16,848 nucleotides of DNA from HK-STAS-PATE-2 sp035906575 (GTDB taxonomy: Bacteria > Patescibacteriota > Patescibacteriia > 2-12-FULL-60-25): the NCBI GenBank assembly GCA_035906575.1, contig JAMIEW010000066.1:1-16848 (forward strand), in the 5' to 3' direction. The translations under genes were made by a program, and so were the position numbers. Positions 5,638 to 15,200 of this stretch are shown piece after piece (the first letter of the stretch is position 1; each line of letters starts with the position of its first letter). Under the pieces are notes generated by a model. That model searched no databases and was not told the origin of the DNA. It saw nothing but the letters and a program-made list of their open reading frames with translations.

Positions 5638-7047
5638 CTAGAGGACTCTCAGCGCCTCACCCTGAAGTGGGTTGCTAAGGATCATGATCAAGCCTTCACG
5701 TTCTGCAGCAATAATCGTCGCGTGAATCTGCTTTTCTTGGTCGGGGTAGAGAGCGACGAGTACATCACGTCCCCCATCAAAGAGGGTCATGTCTGCTGGA
5801 TCTCCGCGTGACAGGGTTGCATACAGCGCCTGAATGAGATGGCTCGGATTTGTAATCCTTCTTGGCAACTTGCCAGAGGCATGCCCGAGGGCCACTCGGT
5901 CTTTGACGGAGAGCCTACCGACGTAGGGCAAGCCTATGGTACAGGTGATTGGCCTGTCGCCTTGAAGTGTTTGAGGCAGATGACGACAAGCCTGCAACGC
6001 CGCGTCAAAGTTGTATCCGTTCACTCCGAGAATACGAAAGGTTTTTTTGCCTTTTACCCGCCTTCGTTCGACGGCGCCATGAAGTTTTTTGGGCAAGGTG
6101 TGATTGGGCTGGTGGCTGCATTGATGAGAGAGGAGGGTGAGCAAAACGATATCATTGAAGAGAGACGGATGAGGCCACCCACGCTGCTTAAAATGCTTCG
6201 GCAAGTGAATGTTGAGGATTTGGCGAATCCGTTCACGGGTATAGCCTGTACGGTCACCAACCAAACTCAATGTTTGATTGTACAGGTATGAGGCAATCAA
6301 GATATCGGCTTCTTGAAAACCGACATTCGTTGAGAGAAAACCGTAGAACCGCTCAAAGAGCTCGAGAGCCTTTTTATGCATCAAGCCGATTTCGGCGGTA
6401 TGCTCGATACTTGTCTCTTCATCGTTGTTGAAAACCTCGTACAGTCCCGACCCTTCATTACCTGAAGAATCAAATGAGACCGTACTCATAGTGGGTTGCA
6501 ACAGCAATTTTTTCACCATTCGCTCCTTGTCCTTTCCAAAACGGGACATGGAGATTTTTGTCTGAAGGTGGGCCGTCAGGTCTTTTGCAGAGGGCATGGT
6601 GCCGTTCTCAAGAACATAGTCTTTTGAATGGCGTCTAACGGTTCTGCGGCCATCGGTGACATGTCTTGGCTCGCGTACAATTATGAAGTCTTCATCGTTC
6701 AACTGACGGTTATAATAGGCGAGTGTCCACCAACCCAAGTACGACATGAAGGACGCGCCCTTGTCGGATCTATACTTTTCCATTGCTTTTCTAATGGCGA
6801 AGTAGGCGATACTCGTGAGTTCTTCAGGCGGAGTCGATTTTGCAAACCGTCGTCGCATCAAGCTGATGGCGCCAGGAAAATGGCTAGAGACGATCTGGTC
6901 TTCATAAGACCGCTTTTCGGCGATATCAGACGATGCTTGATAGGCAGCGATGATGAGGTTGGTCTCTTGATGTGACAGGGCGCGTTTGCGCCGCCTGTCA
7001 AAAAGCGTGTCAACCGGCGATTTGCTTAAAGGGGCAGATCGTTTCAT
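5638..7047 (-). CDS. Sigma-70-family RNA polymerase sigma factor with extra C-terminal region
   Basis: A 469-residue protein. Residues 45-118 read as sigma region 2: FPGAISLMRRRFAK, EELTSIAYFAIRKAMEKY, then KGASFMSYLGWWTLAYYNRQL, equivalent to the core-binding and -10-recognition helices. Residues ~150-210 resemble region 3 (PSAKDLTAHL, then VSFDSSGNEGSGLYEVFNNDE). Residues ~222-287 are region 4, with the -35-binding helix-turn-helix TLSLVGDRTGYTRERIRQI. A further ~180 residues (290-469) follow that belong to no sigma region; they contain TFRILGVNGYNFDAALQA, LPYVGRLSVKDRVALG and a helical end. A normal sigma factor ends soon after region 4. The start is set by AAGGAG seven bases upstream. It is divergent from housekeeping RpoD in region 2, so it is probably an alternative factor, though CPR housekeeping sigmas can also be divergent. 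It is a single-gene unit with its own promoter and terminator. Confidence 0.8.
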   Translation of the reverse strand: MKRSAPLSKSPVDTLFDRRRKRALSHQETNLIIAAYQASSDIAEKRSYEDQIVSSHFPGAISLMRRRFAKSTPPEELTSIAYFAIRKAMEKYRSDKGASFMSYLGWWTLAYYNRQLNDEDFIIVREPRHVTDGRRTVRRHSKDYVLENGTMPSAKDLTAHLQTKISMSRFGKDKERMVKKLLLQPTMSTVSFDSSGNEGSGLYEVFNNDEETSIEHTAEIGLMHKKALELFERFYGFLSTNVGFQEADILIASYLYNQTLSLVGDRTGYTRERIRQILNIHLPKHFKQRGWPHPSLFNDIVLLTLLSHQCSHQPNHTLPKKLHGAVERRRVKGKKTFRILGVNGYNFDAALQACRHLPQTLQGDRPITCTIGLPYVGRLSVKDRVALGHASGKLPRRITNPSHLIQALYATLSRGDPADMTLFDGGRDVLVALYPDQEKQIHATIIAAEREGLIMILSNPLQGEALRVL

Positions 7048-7053
7048 GACGAG

Positions 7054-7059
7054 CTCCTT
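7054..7059 (-). promoter_or_regulatory. Shine-Dalgarno AAGGAG of the sigma-factor gene
   Basis: On the minus strand AAGGAG (7059-7054) lies seven bounded intervals or six bases before the ATG at 7047-7045 and supports this start. Confidence 0.75.
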
Positions 7060-7082
7060 TTAGAGGTGAAGGTACTTGGCCC

Positions 7083-7111
7083 ATCTAACCAGCCAGTTCA
7101 AGCGAGGTCAA
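7083..7111 (-). promoter_or_regulatory. Possible promoter of the sigma-factor gene
   Basis: On the minus strand TTGACC (7111-7106) fuses to the end of the preceding terminator's T-tract and is followed after exactly 17 bases by TTAGAT (7088-7083, three of six). The predicted start is about 7076, giving a leader of about 29 bases with the AAGGAG inside. Confidence 0.4.
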
Positions 7112-7131
7112 AAAAAGCCCAAAAGGGCTTT
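7109..7131 (-). terminator. Terminator of the transporter/dehydrogenase unit
   Basis: AAAGCCC/GGGCTTT with an AAAA loop (TTTT on the minus strand), flanked by T-rich tails on both sides so it can work in either direction. The stem overlaps the TAA stop of the dehydrogenase. Confidence 0.8.
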
Positions 7132-8116
7132 ATTTTGCTGGACTAACAGGGGGTTTGCCAGCTAATACGGCGATAATGTTTGCCGCGGCTAATTTGGACA
7201 TAGCACTACGTGCTTCAAGCGTCGCGCTCGCCGTATGCGGAGTTAGTAAGACATTTGAAAAGGATTTGAGCTCAAGCTTGTCGGTGAGATCGCAGTCGAT
7301 GGCGGGTTCGCATTCAAAAACGTCGAGTCCAGCGCCGGCAATACGCTTGGTGCGTAGTGCGCGCAACAGGGCTTTTTCACGAATGATCGGGCCACGTGAG
7401 GTATTAATAATGAGCGCAGATTTTTTCATGAGGCTGAACTCAGCCGTATCAATAAGGTATTTGGTAGAAGCGAGCAGCGGCACATGTAGTGAAATAATGT
7501 CCGCGTTTTTTAGGAGTTCCTCTTTTGATAAAAACTTCGCATGAAAGACGGTTTCAAAATCGGTATCGCGCGTGAGATCGGTATAGGTAATTTTCATGCC
7601 AAATCCGAGCAGGGCATGGCGAGCGACGAGTTTACCGATGCGGCCAAGTCCAACTAAACCAAGGGTTTTGCCCTTAAGGTCAAAGCCCATAAAATGATTA
7701 GGCGACCAACCGCGATACTTTTTTTCGCGGGCAAACGCATCGCCTTCGACCATGCGATGCGCGAGGGCGATCATCATGCCAATAGCGTGTTCGGCGACAG
7801 ATTCGGCAGCTTCGATGACGGGGGTATTGGTAACAACCACGCCTCGCTTCTTTGCCTCTTTGAGATCAATATTATCAAAGCCGACCGCATAGTTGGCGAC
7901 AATTTTAAGCTGTGGCCCGGCGGCATCAAAAAATTCTTTATCGACGCGATCGGTGAGAATGGGGAGCACGGCATCCGCGCCTTTGATGCGTTTGAGTAAT
8001 TCTTTGCGCGGGATGATCTCGTCTTTTTCATAGACGTCCACGACAAAACCTTTTTGTTTTTTCAAAAGACTAATCGCTGGTTCTGGTATTGGGCGGGCGA
8101 TAAAAATGCGTGGCAT
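7130..8116 (-). CDS. D-isomer-specific 2-hydroxyacid dehydrogenase (glyoxylate reductase-like)
   Basis: A 328-residue cytoplasmic enzyme of usual family length. It has the two-domain D-2-hydroxyacid dehydrogenase layout: a catalytic N-terminal part with VANYAVGFDNID (73-84), the NAD-binding Rossmann fold with GLVGLGRIG (153-161), and the catalytic set Arg241 (INTSRGPII), Glu270 (LDVFECEP) and His294 (LTPHTAS), all present. The family reduces 2-keto acids to D-2-hydroxy acids, or the reverse, with NAD(P)H; the motifs fit the glyoxylate/hydroxypyruvate reductase subgroup best, but substrate cannot be fixed from sequence. An Asp at the end of beta-2 (TYTD180) suggests NADH preference. It begins three bases after the stop of the upstream transporter gene with no Shine-Dalgarno of its own, so it is probably translationally coupled. 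Confidence 0.92.
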   Translation of the reverse strand: MPRIFIARPIPEPAISLLKKQKGFVVDVYEKDEIIPRKELLKRIKGADAVLPILTDRVDKEFFDAAGPQLKIVANYAVGFDNIDLKEAKKRGVVVTNTPVIEAAESVAEHAIGMMIALAHRMVEGDAFAREKKYRGWSPNHFMGFDLKGKTLGLVGLGRIGKLVARHALLGFGMKITYTDLTRDTDFETVFHAKFLSKEELLKNADIISLHVPLLASTKYLIDTAEFSLMKKSALIINTSRGPIIREKALLRALRTKRIAGAGLDVFECEPAIDCDLTDKLELKSFSNVLLTPHTASATLEARSAMSKLAAANIIAVLAGKPPVSPAK

Positions 8117-8119
8117 AGG

Positions 8120-9079
8120 TTAGGCGGTTTGTTTAAGGCGTTTAGGGTGTTTATTTGAGGTGACGACATGCTGCGCAGCGACTTTAACAGCAGGTAAAAG
8201 GGCATTCACAACCAGCAAAAGCAAAACTTGTTTAGGGACAATACCGAGCTCTCTGAAAAAACGGTCACCAATAAACAGCGCGAGCGTATTATTCATGTAG
8301 AGCATGCAAAGTGCAATCGTGATGCGTTCAGGAGGCTGGCGCCAGGTGGCGATATAGTAACCACCCCAGGTAAGTGCACCCAATAAGGCCATCGCATAGA
8401 GCATCGCGCCCCCGTCAAACCAGGTGAGCGAGATGCCTTCACCAGACGAGCTCGCGACAATACCGGTGATAAGCAAGCCAAACGCGGCAACCGAGATATT
8501 GCGCCAAAGAGCATCACGTTTTTGAATGTATACCGGCATGGCACGCTGTACCAAAACGCCCAAAATAAACGGCGCAACGATGGTGAGAAAGAGTGAAAAG
8601 AACATGCGCACCACATCGATCTCTACCGTTGTCCCAATAGCTATTTTTGTCACGAGAGGGATGGTAAATGGCGCGAGAAGCGATGTGACCGTTGTGATAA
8701 CGAGTGCGAGCGAGGTTTTGCCACCAAAAAACTCGGCCATAAGGGCAATGGTGGTGCCCGTCGGCATGGCGCCCAAGACCAAAAGCGCCACCGACCACTC
8801 CGTTGGTAAAAAAGTACCAGCAAAGAAGAGGGCGAAGGGCATCACGATAAGCATGTAGAGGCTCGAGAGTGCCGTCATGCGCCAATCTTTGGCATACCCA
8901 ACCACTTCACCGAGAGAAAGTCGCAAGCTCGAGAAGAAAAAGACCAAGATCAGTAGCTGGGTTGAGTAGGTGTTTATGAAATTGAGCTTTGAAGGAAAAG
9001 AGATGCCTAAAATAACGCCAAGCAAGATAACGAGTACTTGGTTCTCGGTGAGAAGACGTTTGAATTTTGCCGCGAGCAT
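8120..9079 (-). CDS. BASS/SBF-family (bile acid:sodium symporter-like) membrane transporter
   Basis: A 319-residue membrane protein with about nine or ten hydrophobic segments and little soluble sequence. The key signature is VLGAMPTGTTIALMAEFFGGK followed by SLALVITTVTSLLAPFTIPL, the broken-helix region of the SBF fold that binds Na+ and substrate. A second crossover-like motif is LCMLYMNNTLALFIG near the C-terminus. The family moves organic anions such as bile acids, pyruvate, ketopantoate and other 2-keto acids, usually driven by sodium. It is the first gene of a two-gene unit with the 2-hydroxyacid dehydrogenase, which suggests the cargo is a keto or hydroxy acid acted on by that enzyme. 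No Shine-Dalgarno precedes the ATG, and a promoter at leaderless distance is present. The C-terminus is basic (KHPKRLKQ) and likely cytoplasmic. Confidence 0.85.
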   Translation of the reverse strand: MLAAKFKRLLTENQVLVILLGVILGISFPSKLNFINTYSTQLLILVFFFSSLRLSLGEVVGYAKDWRMTALSSLYMLIVMPFALFFAGTFLPTEWSVALLVLGAMPTGTTIALMAEFFGGKTSLALVITTVTSLLAPFTIPLVTKIAIGTTVEIDVVRMFFSLFLTIVAPFILGVLVQRAMPVYIQKRDALWRNISVAAFGLLITGIVASSSGEGISLTWFDGGAMLYAMALLGALTWGGYYIATWRQPPERITIALCMLYMNNTLALFIGDRFFRELGIVPKQVLLLLVVNALLPAVKVAAQHVVTSNKHPKRLKQTA

Positions 9080-9086
9080 AGAATAG

Positions 9087-9115
9087 AGTGTAGCGTTAAT
9101 TGCTGGTTTTGTCCC
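9087..9115 (-). promoter_or_regulatory. Promoter of the transporter unit, leaderless geometry
   Basis: On the minus strand GGGACA (9115-9110, four of six) is followed after exactly 17 bases by TACACT (9092-9087, four of six). The ATG at 9079 begins seven bases after the -10, so transcription would start one base before it. Confidence 0.55.
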
Positions 9116-9161
9116 TTTGCTATGCAGCTGCTAAAAGAGGGTTTTTGAGATATGCACAGGC

Positions 9162-9238
9162 ATTCCACAAGATACCAACAGCAAAAAAACGAAAAAGAAA
9201 AATATTTTTTGGCTTTGTACTGCAAAAAATTCCACAAG
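9162..9238. repeat. Twice-repeated ATTCCACAAG in a divergent promoter region
   Basis: ATTCCACAAG occurs at 9162-9171 and 9229-9238, 67 bases apart (start to start), each near a GCAAAAAA run. Between them is a very A/T-rich tract (9181-9210). The interval separates two divergent genes and their promoters, so the pair could be a regulator site, but two 10-base matches in an A-rich region can arise by chance. Confidence 0.3.
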
Positions 9239-9260
9239 CAAGCTCCGATGATGGTTTGAA

Positions 9261-9276
9261 TATAGAATAAACGCGT
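9261..9276 (+). promoter_or_regulatory. -10 region of the giant-protein gene, leaderless geometry
   Basis: TATAGAAT at 9261-9268 provides a -10 (TAGAAT, four of six, or TATAGA). The ATG follows eight bases after TAGAAT and no Shine-Dalgarno exists, so a leader of two bases or fewer is likely. The A/T-rich tract upstream could act as an UP element. No good -35 is seen. Confidence 0.5.
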
Positions 9277-12200
9277 ATGTACGCGCACGCACGATCTTTA
9301 GTTGCAGGTCTTATCTCGGCCATGGTTTTTTGCTTGCTCGTGCTTTTGCCTCAGTCTGCCCAAGCGGCCATTTTGGTGACGACGACCGCTGATGCGGGTG
9401 CGGGTTCGCTTCGCGATTCTATCGCCACGGCAAATGCTTCGTCAGGACCAGATATTATTGAGTTTGCCATTGGTTCTGGTACAACAACGATTTACCTCAC
9501 GACGGATCTCCCAACAAGTACCGAAGAGCTTGTTATCGATGGCTGGACTCAGCCGGGTTGGTCAAATTTTCCTATCATCAGCATTCGTCCCACGATTAGC
9601 GCGACTCGTGCTCTCGGATGTTCGGCGAAATGTACCATTCAGGGCATTGGAGGGTATGGTAATTCAGCGCATTTTTTCCAAATGGATGCGGGCTCAGATA
9701 ATTCTGTAATAAAAGGTAATTGGATTGGGGTAAATACAACGACAGCCGTTTTTGCTTTTTCTAACGGGATCTATATCAATGCACCTAATGTTACCATTGG
9801 AGGTACAGGAAGTTTTGATCGAAATGTCATCAATGGTTCAACAGCATCGCTAACGCTAACAGTGAACGCGAATAATGCATCCGTTATTGGTAACTACATT
9901 GGGACAAATGCCACGGGTACCGTGGGATCATCTGGTTCGCTTTTCATTAATGGTGCAAACGATGTTGTTATTGGAGGTACGACGAATGCCGAGCGAAACA
10001 TTTTTGGGTCTAATGCCACCATGGTCGTAGCTCGTTATGGCGCAGACAATCTAAAAGTATATGGTAATTATTTCGGCTTTCGTCCTGACGGCACAATGCG
10101 TATCGCGAATACCTTGCGGTCAATATCGGTTGCGAGTTCTACGAATATTGAAATTGGCACATCAACGCAGGCATTACCACAGCTATTAAGTAGTCATATT
10201 CCTGCAGCACTGGCGAATATTGCCGTCTCGACCACGTTAGTGACAGATCTGAGATTATATAACAACTACTTTAACTTAACAGCGTCCGGTTTAGTGACGA
10301 CGGGTACGGGCTATGGCTTACAAATGGATCACACATCAAATGTCACGATAGGCGGTACTGCGACGAATGAACGTAATTATTTTAATGTTGGAGGCATTAG
10401 TGGTGATTTTGTGCAGGACATATCGATAAAGAACAACTATTTTGGAAGTGATATCTTGGGGACAACCGCTCTCGGCGCCCCAAGAGGCCTCACTTTTTCT
10501 AATGCTACGTCTCTTTATATAGGTGGTGATACAGATGCAGAGCGAAATGTCATGCTTTCTACGAATGCTGGAAATTATGGTCTTTCAGTGACGAATGGGG
10601 ATCAGATTTACGTTAAAGGAAATTACTGGGGAGTAAATCCATCTGGATTACAAACGATTTATGGTGTGTGGCAGGTGACGAACTTTACCAATGTTACAAA
10701 TGTACAGTTTGGTTCAACCACAACGCGACAGGTGATGGGTTCGCTCGGAGGTGGTGGCATCGTCATTACGAATGCGACCAGTATTGCTCTTTATAATAAT
10801 ATCGTTGGTTCAAACAGTGAAAAATCCGCCTCGCTCTCAGCGTCGGCTAATACGTTTAGGCTTTCGAATGTGACTAGTGTTACGGTAGGGGGCGGTAATC
10901 TTAATGAAGGCAATCTATTTGTCTCTAGCAATCAAGCAACATTCTTTGATAAAGTTCATGATGCGACGTTCTACGGTAATGTTTTCAACCTAAATGCCAC
11001 AGGCTCAGCTCAGTTAGGTGGTGGTGGAATTTTAATTAGAGATAGTAAACAGATTGTTTTTGGTGGTAGTGACCCTGGTGAAGGTAATGTCGTTATTGCA
11101 AGTACCAATGGATTGTTTTTGGATTCAACCGTCTATCTTGATCGCCCCCTAAATGCGGTCGTCGAGGGTAATATTTTTGGATTCAACACATCGGGCACGC
11201 GAACCTTTAGAGCCAGCACGGATTCAATCTTTGTTGATCAGGGTTATAGCGACGTTTTAATTAAAAATAATAGCTTTGGATGGGCGAACTTTGCGAACAT
11301 TGAAATGTGGCGAAACAGAAATGTCACTATCCAAGGTAATTATCTTGGCTATACCTCAAGTACTTCGCTCTTTTCAGGTACGCGTCGTGCTATCTATCTA
11401 CGTGAAACGACGAGCACCATCGTCGGTGGCTTCATCGCTGGTGAAGGAAATTATTTTGGCACGAGTACATCTGCGATGGTCGATCTCGGACGCTCCACGT
11501 CCACACGAGTGTATGGTAATTATCTTGGCGTTACACCAACGGGATTGAAATTAGTTAGTACATCTACGCAGATTCTTGCAAGTACAAACATGTATGACAT
11601 CCATATTGGTGGCACAACACCAGGTATGGGTAATTACATCACAAATTCTCGATATGGTATTGAACATGGGGACTCCATCAATACCCAGATCTTGGGTAAT
11701 GTCTTTGGGATGAGTCCGACATCGACGGCAGGGTATGGTTTTACGTTGGATGCTATCTACGTTGGCATCGGTTCTACTGGTACGAATATCGGAGACGGAA
11801 CGCTGGCGGGCGCTAATAGTATCGCTGGTGCTGGCTTTATCGGAGTGGAGGTATTTAGGGCGACAAGTACCGTAATTTACGGAAATTATTTTGGCACCAA
11901 TACATCGACGTCAGTCATCGCCCCAAATGATCGCAATGTCAGCACGAACCAGACCTATCTAGTGACGATTGGCGGTTCAGTTTTGGGACAGGGTAATATT
12001 TTTGGCCAAACAGATTTTGACTCTGTCATCATTAATCCACGGTCTCGCGGTACCACTATTCAGGGTAATGTTTTTGGTACTTATGCTGACCACGTTGCTA
12101 ATTTGTCTATTGGTATTGATGCTATTTATTTATCTGGCGAGGCCGCTGATACGGCGATCGTTGGTGGTCTGGGGGTAAATGAAAGCAACTGGATCAGCAA

Positions 12201-15200
12201 TGCTGGGACCGGTATTAGAGTTGATGCTTATGCTGGTACGTTGTCTATCATAGGTAATACTGTTGTGAGCTCAAGTCTTGATGGCTTGCGTGTGACAGGT
12301 GATGTTGGCGCCGTGACAGTACAAGGTAACTATATCGGTGTAGATGCATCGTATATCGTTCGCCAAAACGCTCGTGGTGTATTCGTCGATGACCCAACGG
12401 CTGAGACACTTATTTTTGGCGGCGCAGTGTCAGCTGAAGAAAATATCGTCGCATATAATAGAGATGCCGGTATCACCGTTGGTAACGCTGGTTCGGGTTT
12501 TTATCTCTTGCGTAATCGTATTTATGGTAATGGTGACCTGCAGATTGATCTTGGTGATGATGGTCTAACGGCTAATGATGCCAATGATGCTGATGTAGGC
12601 GCGAATGGACTCTTGAACTACCCAATCCCACTCGGTGTGAACGGTAGTTATGCAGGCTATGCCTATGCCGGCCTCGCAGCACAGCAGATTATCATGGACG
12701 TGTATTTCTCATCTTCAACGGATAGTTTTGGCCGCGGTCAATTGATGCAATATGCTACGACGGTTACGTTTATGACTGATGGTTCAGGTCTCGCATCAGG
12801 TTTTATTGATGTCGCCGCTTACGGTCATGACGGTATCGATAAAGTGGCGTTTATGGCACATAACGCTTCAAATACATCCGAAATGTCCGGGGCAACCGGC
12901 GGACTTTTAGGTGTTGCGCTTGCGGCTTCATCAACCGATAATTTTGATAATACATCGGACGTTGAATTTACCTACACCCTCGTAAACTACGGTTCAGATA
13001 CGTTGAATAATCTACAGCTTGAATTCTCGCGTGCATTGTTCTTTCCATTGGTGAGTGGCATCACTATCGTTAGTACTCCTGTTTCGTCTGACCCAAGTAT
13101 CATCATTGATGGCGCATTTGATGGCGACGCCGATACGAGCATGTTCAATGCAGGGGCTTCAACCTTAAACGGTAATACGACGGCGACGATTTCATTTATT
13201 ATCAATGTACCGCATTCAGGCACGGGTTTGTTCTCGGGCTATGCAACCACGTCGGGCGACGTGCTAGGCTTCGGTCTTCAAGATGTTTCTGTGTCTGGTA
13301 CGGTACCAGATGTTGGCAATGGTCTTTCCTATGATGGCGATCTTGATCCGACGAATAATACCTTGATTACGAGCTTGAATTTACCAACTTTTTCTCCTCC
13401 TTCGCCTGCCGTTTCTTTTGTCTTGGATGCACAAACCATTTCAGAAACAGCAGGTACAGCGACGATAAATATCATCTTGAATGCCGCTACCAGCGCCACC
13501 GATATCGTTGCCACGTATTCAGTAGGTGGTACGGCTTCTGATCCGGCTGACTTCATCACGCCAACAGGGTCATTCACCATTCTCGCAGGCGAATCCGCAA
13601 CATCGGTACAAGTGACCCTTGTTGATGATGCAACGATTGAAAGTGATAAAACGATTGTCTTGTCATTAACGTCGGTTACACCAAATGCCATTACCGGCGC
13701 AACCACGACACATACCATCACCTTACAAAGCGAAGATGTTCCGCCTCCACCTGAACTTGAATTTACTTCATTTGGTAGCAGTGCTAACGAAGGAGATGGC
13801 ACGGTAAATGTTGAACTCGAACTGTCAGCGATCGAAGCATCAGACGTGCTCTTTGCTTATAGTCTTACGGGTTCTGCTGTTTCGCCTGACGATTTTGGCG
13901 GCTTGTCAGGTTCAGGGTCGATCTTGGCAGGGGACACGACCACAACGATTGCGATCACACTTGCGGATGATGGATTTTACGAGGGTTCTGAGACCCTTAT
14001 TCTTACCTTAGACTTCATCTCAACAAATGCTGTTTCGGGTACGCGTATGCAACATACGTTAACGGTGGGTGATAACGATATTCAGCCTGCTGTGGCTTTT
14101 GTTATGGCATCATCGAGCGGGTTAGAAGCGGGCCTAGGCTCGGTAATTATCGATCTTGTCATGGATGCGACCTCGTCATTGCCTGTTGGGATCGACTATT
14201 CGATCGGTGGTACCGCCGTCATGGGTTCAGATATCGGTACGTTGTCAGGCTATGCCGAAATCCCAGCATTATCGACGTCAACGACGATTACGATCAATGT
14301 CGCAGATGATGCAACAGCTGAATTAAATGAAGACGTGATCCTCATACTCACTTCAGCGAGTTCACATTCGATGATCGGTGCTCTTGCGGTTTATGAACTA
14401 TTCATCCTGAATGATGATGCCGCGCCAATCGCGCCGGCGTCCGTGCAGGTGGGTGGTGGTGCTTTGTCATGCAATCAGGGCACGGGTGGGTGCGGCGGTT
14501 CAGCTCAGCAGGTGAATGCTTCGGTGCCAACGACTACAGAAGAGATCGTCGAATCGACGCAACCCGATGAACCGACAAAGGTCACTCCAGAGACAGATAG
14601 CGAGGCACCAATCATGTCCACTCAGCCAGACCTGGTAAACGCTTGTATGAAAGAAGTAGGTGGTATCTGTACACCATATCTCAAGTCGTTTATCCGCTAC
14701 GGTGCAAAAAACGATATCGAAGAAGTTAAAAAATTGCAGCTCTTCTTACGTGATGTTAAGGGGATGAAAGAAGTCAAAGTGACCGGTATCTATGACCGTA
14801 CCTCATTGCGCGCCGTGATGAAGTTTCAAGCAGGCTTAGGTAAAGATGTTTTATCGCCATGGAATCTGTCTTCGCCAACGGGCTATGTCTATATCACGAC
14901 GTCACGAGCCATTAACCGTATTCATTGCCAAAAGAACCCTCCAAAACCACAAATAGTGAATACGTGTGACACGGGTTGCTTGAAAAAGATCCAAAACAGC
15001 GTAGGCAATGACACCTATATCGACGTATGTAAAAAAACGATCTCCTGTGTCCCATTGCTGACAAAGACCGTTGTCTATAACGCAAAGAATAATAGCGCCG
15101 TCGAAGTTGAGCGTTTACAAGTGGCGATCAATATCGCTCTGGGACGATCAAAAAAGCCAACGCGCCTCTTTGATGCAGCGACCCGTAACGATGTGAACGC

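Noticed and set aside
5839..6291. A 150-codon plus-strand frame
   Set aside because: Antisense to the sigma-factor gene, in the part coding for its region 4 and C-terminal extension; no ribosome binding site or known motif.
12987..13802. Minus-strand open frames opposite the DUF11-like and Calx-beta coding region
   Set aside because: Their low-complexity Val/Ser/Ala composition is what the reverse complement of Thr/Ser/Ala-rich beta-sandwich coding sequence gives; no start signals.
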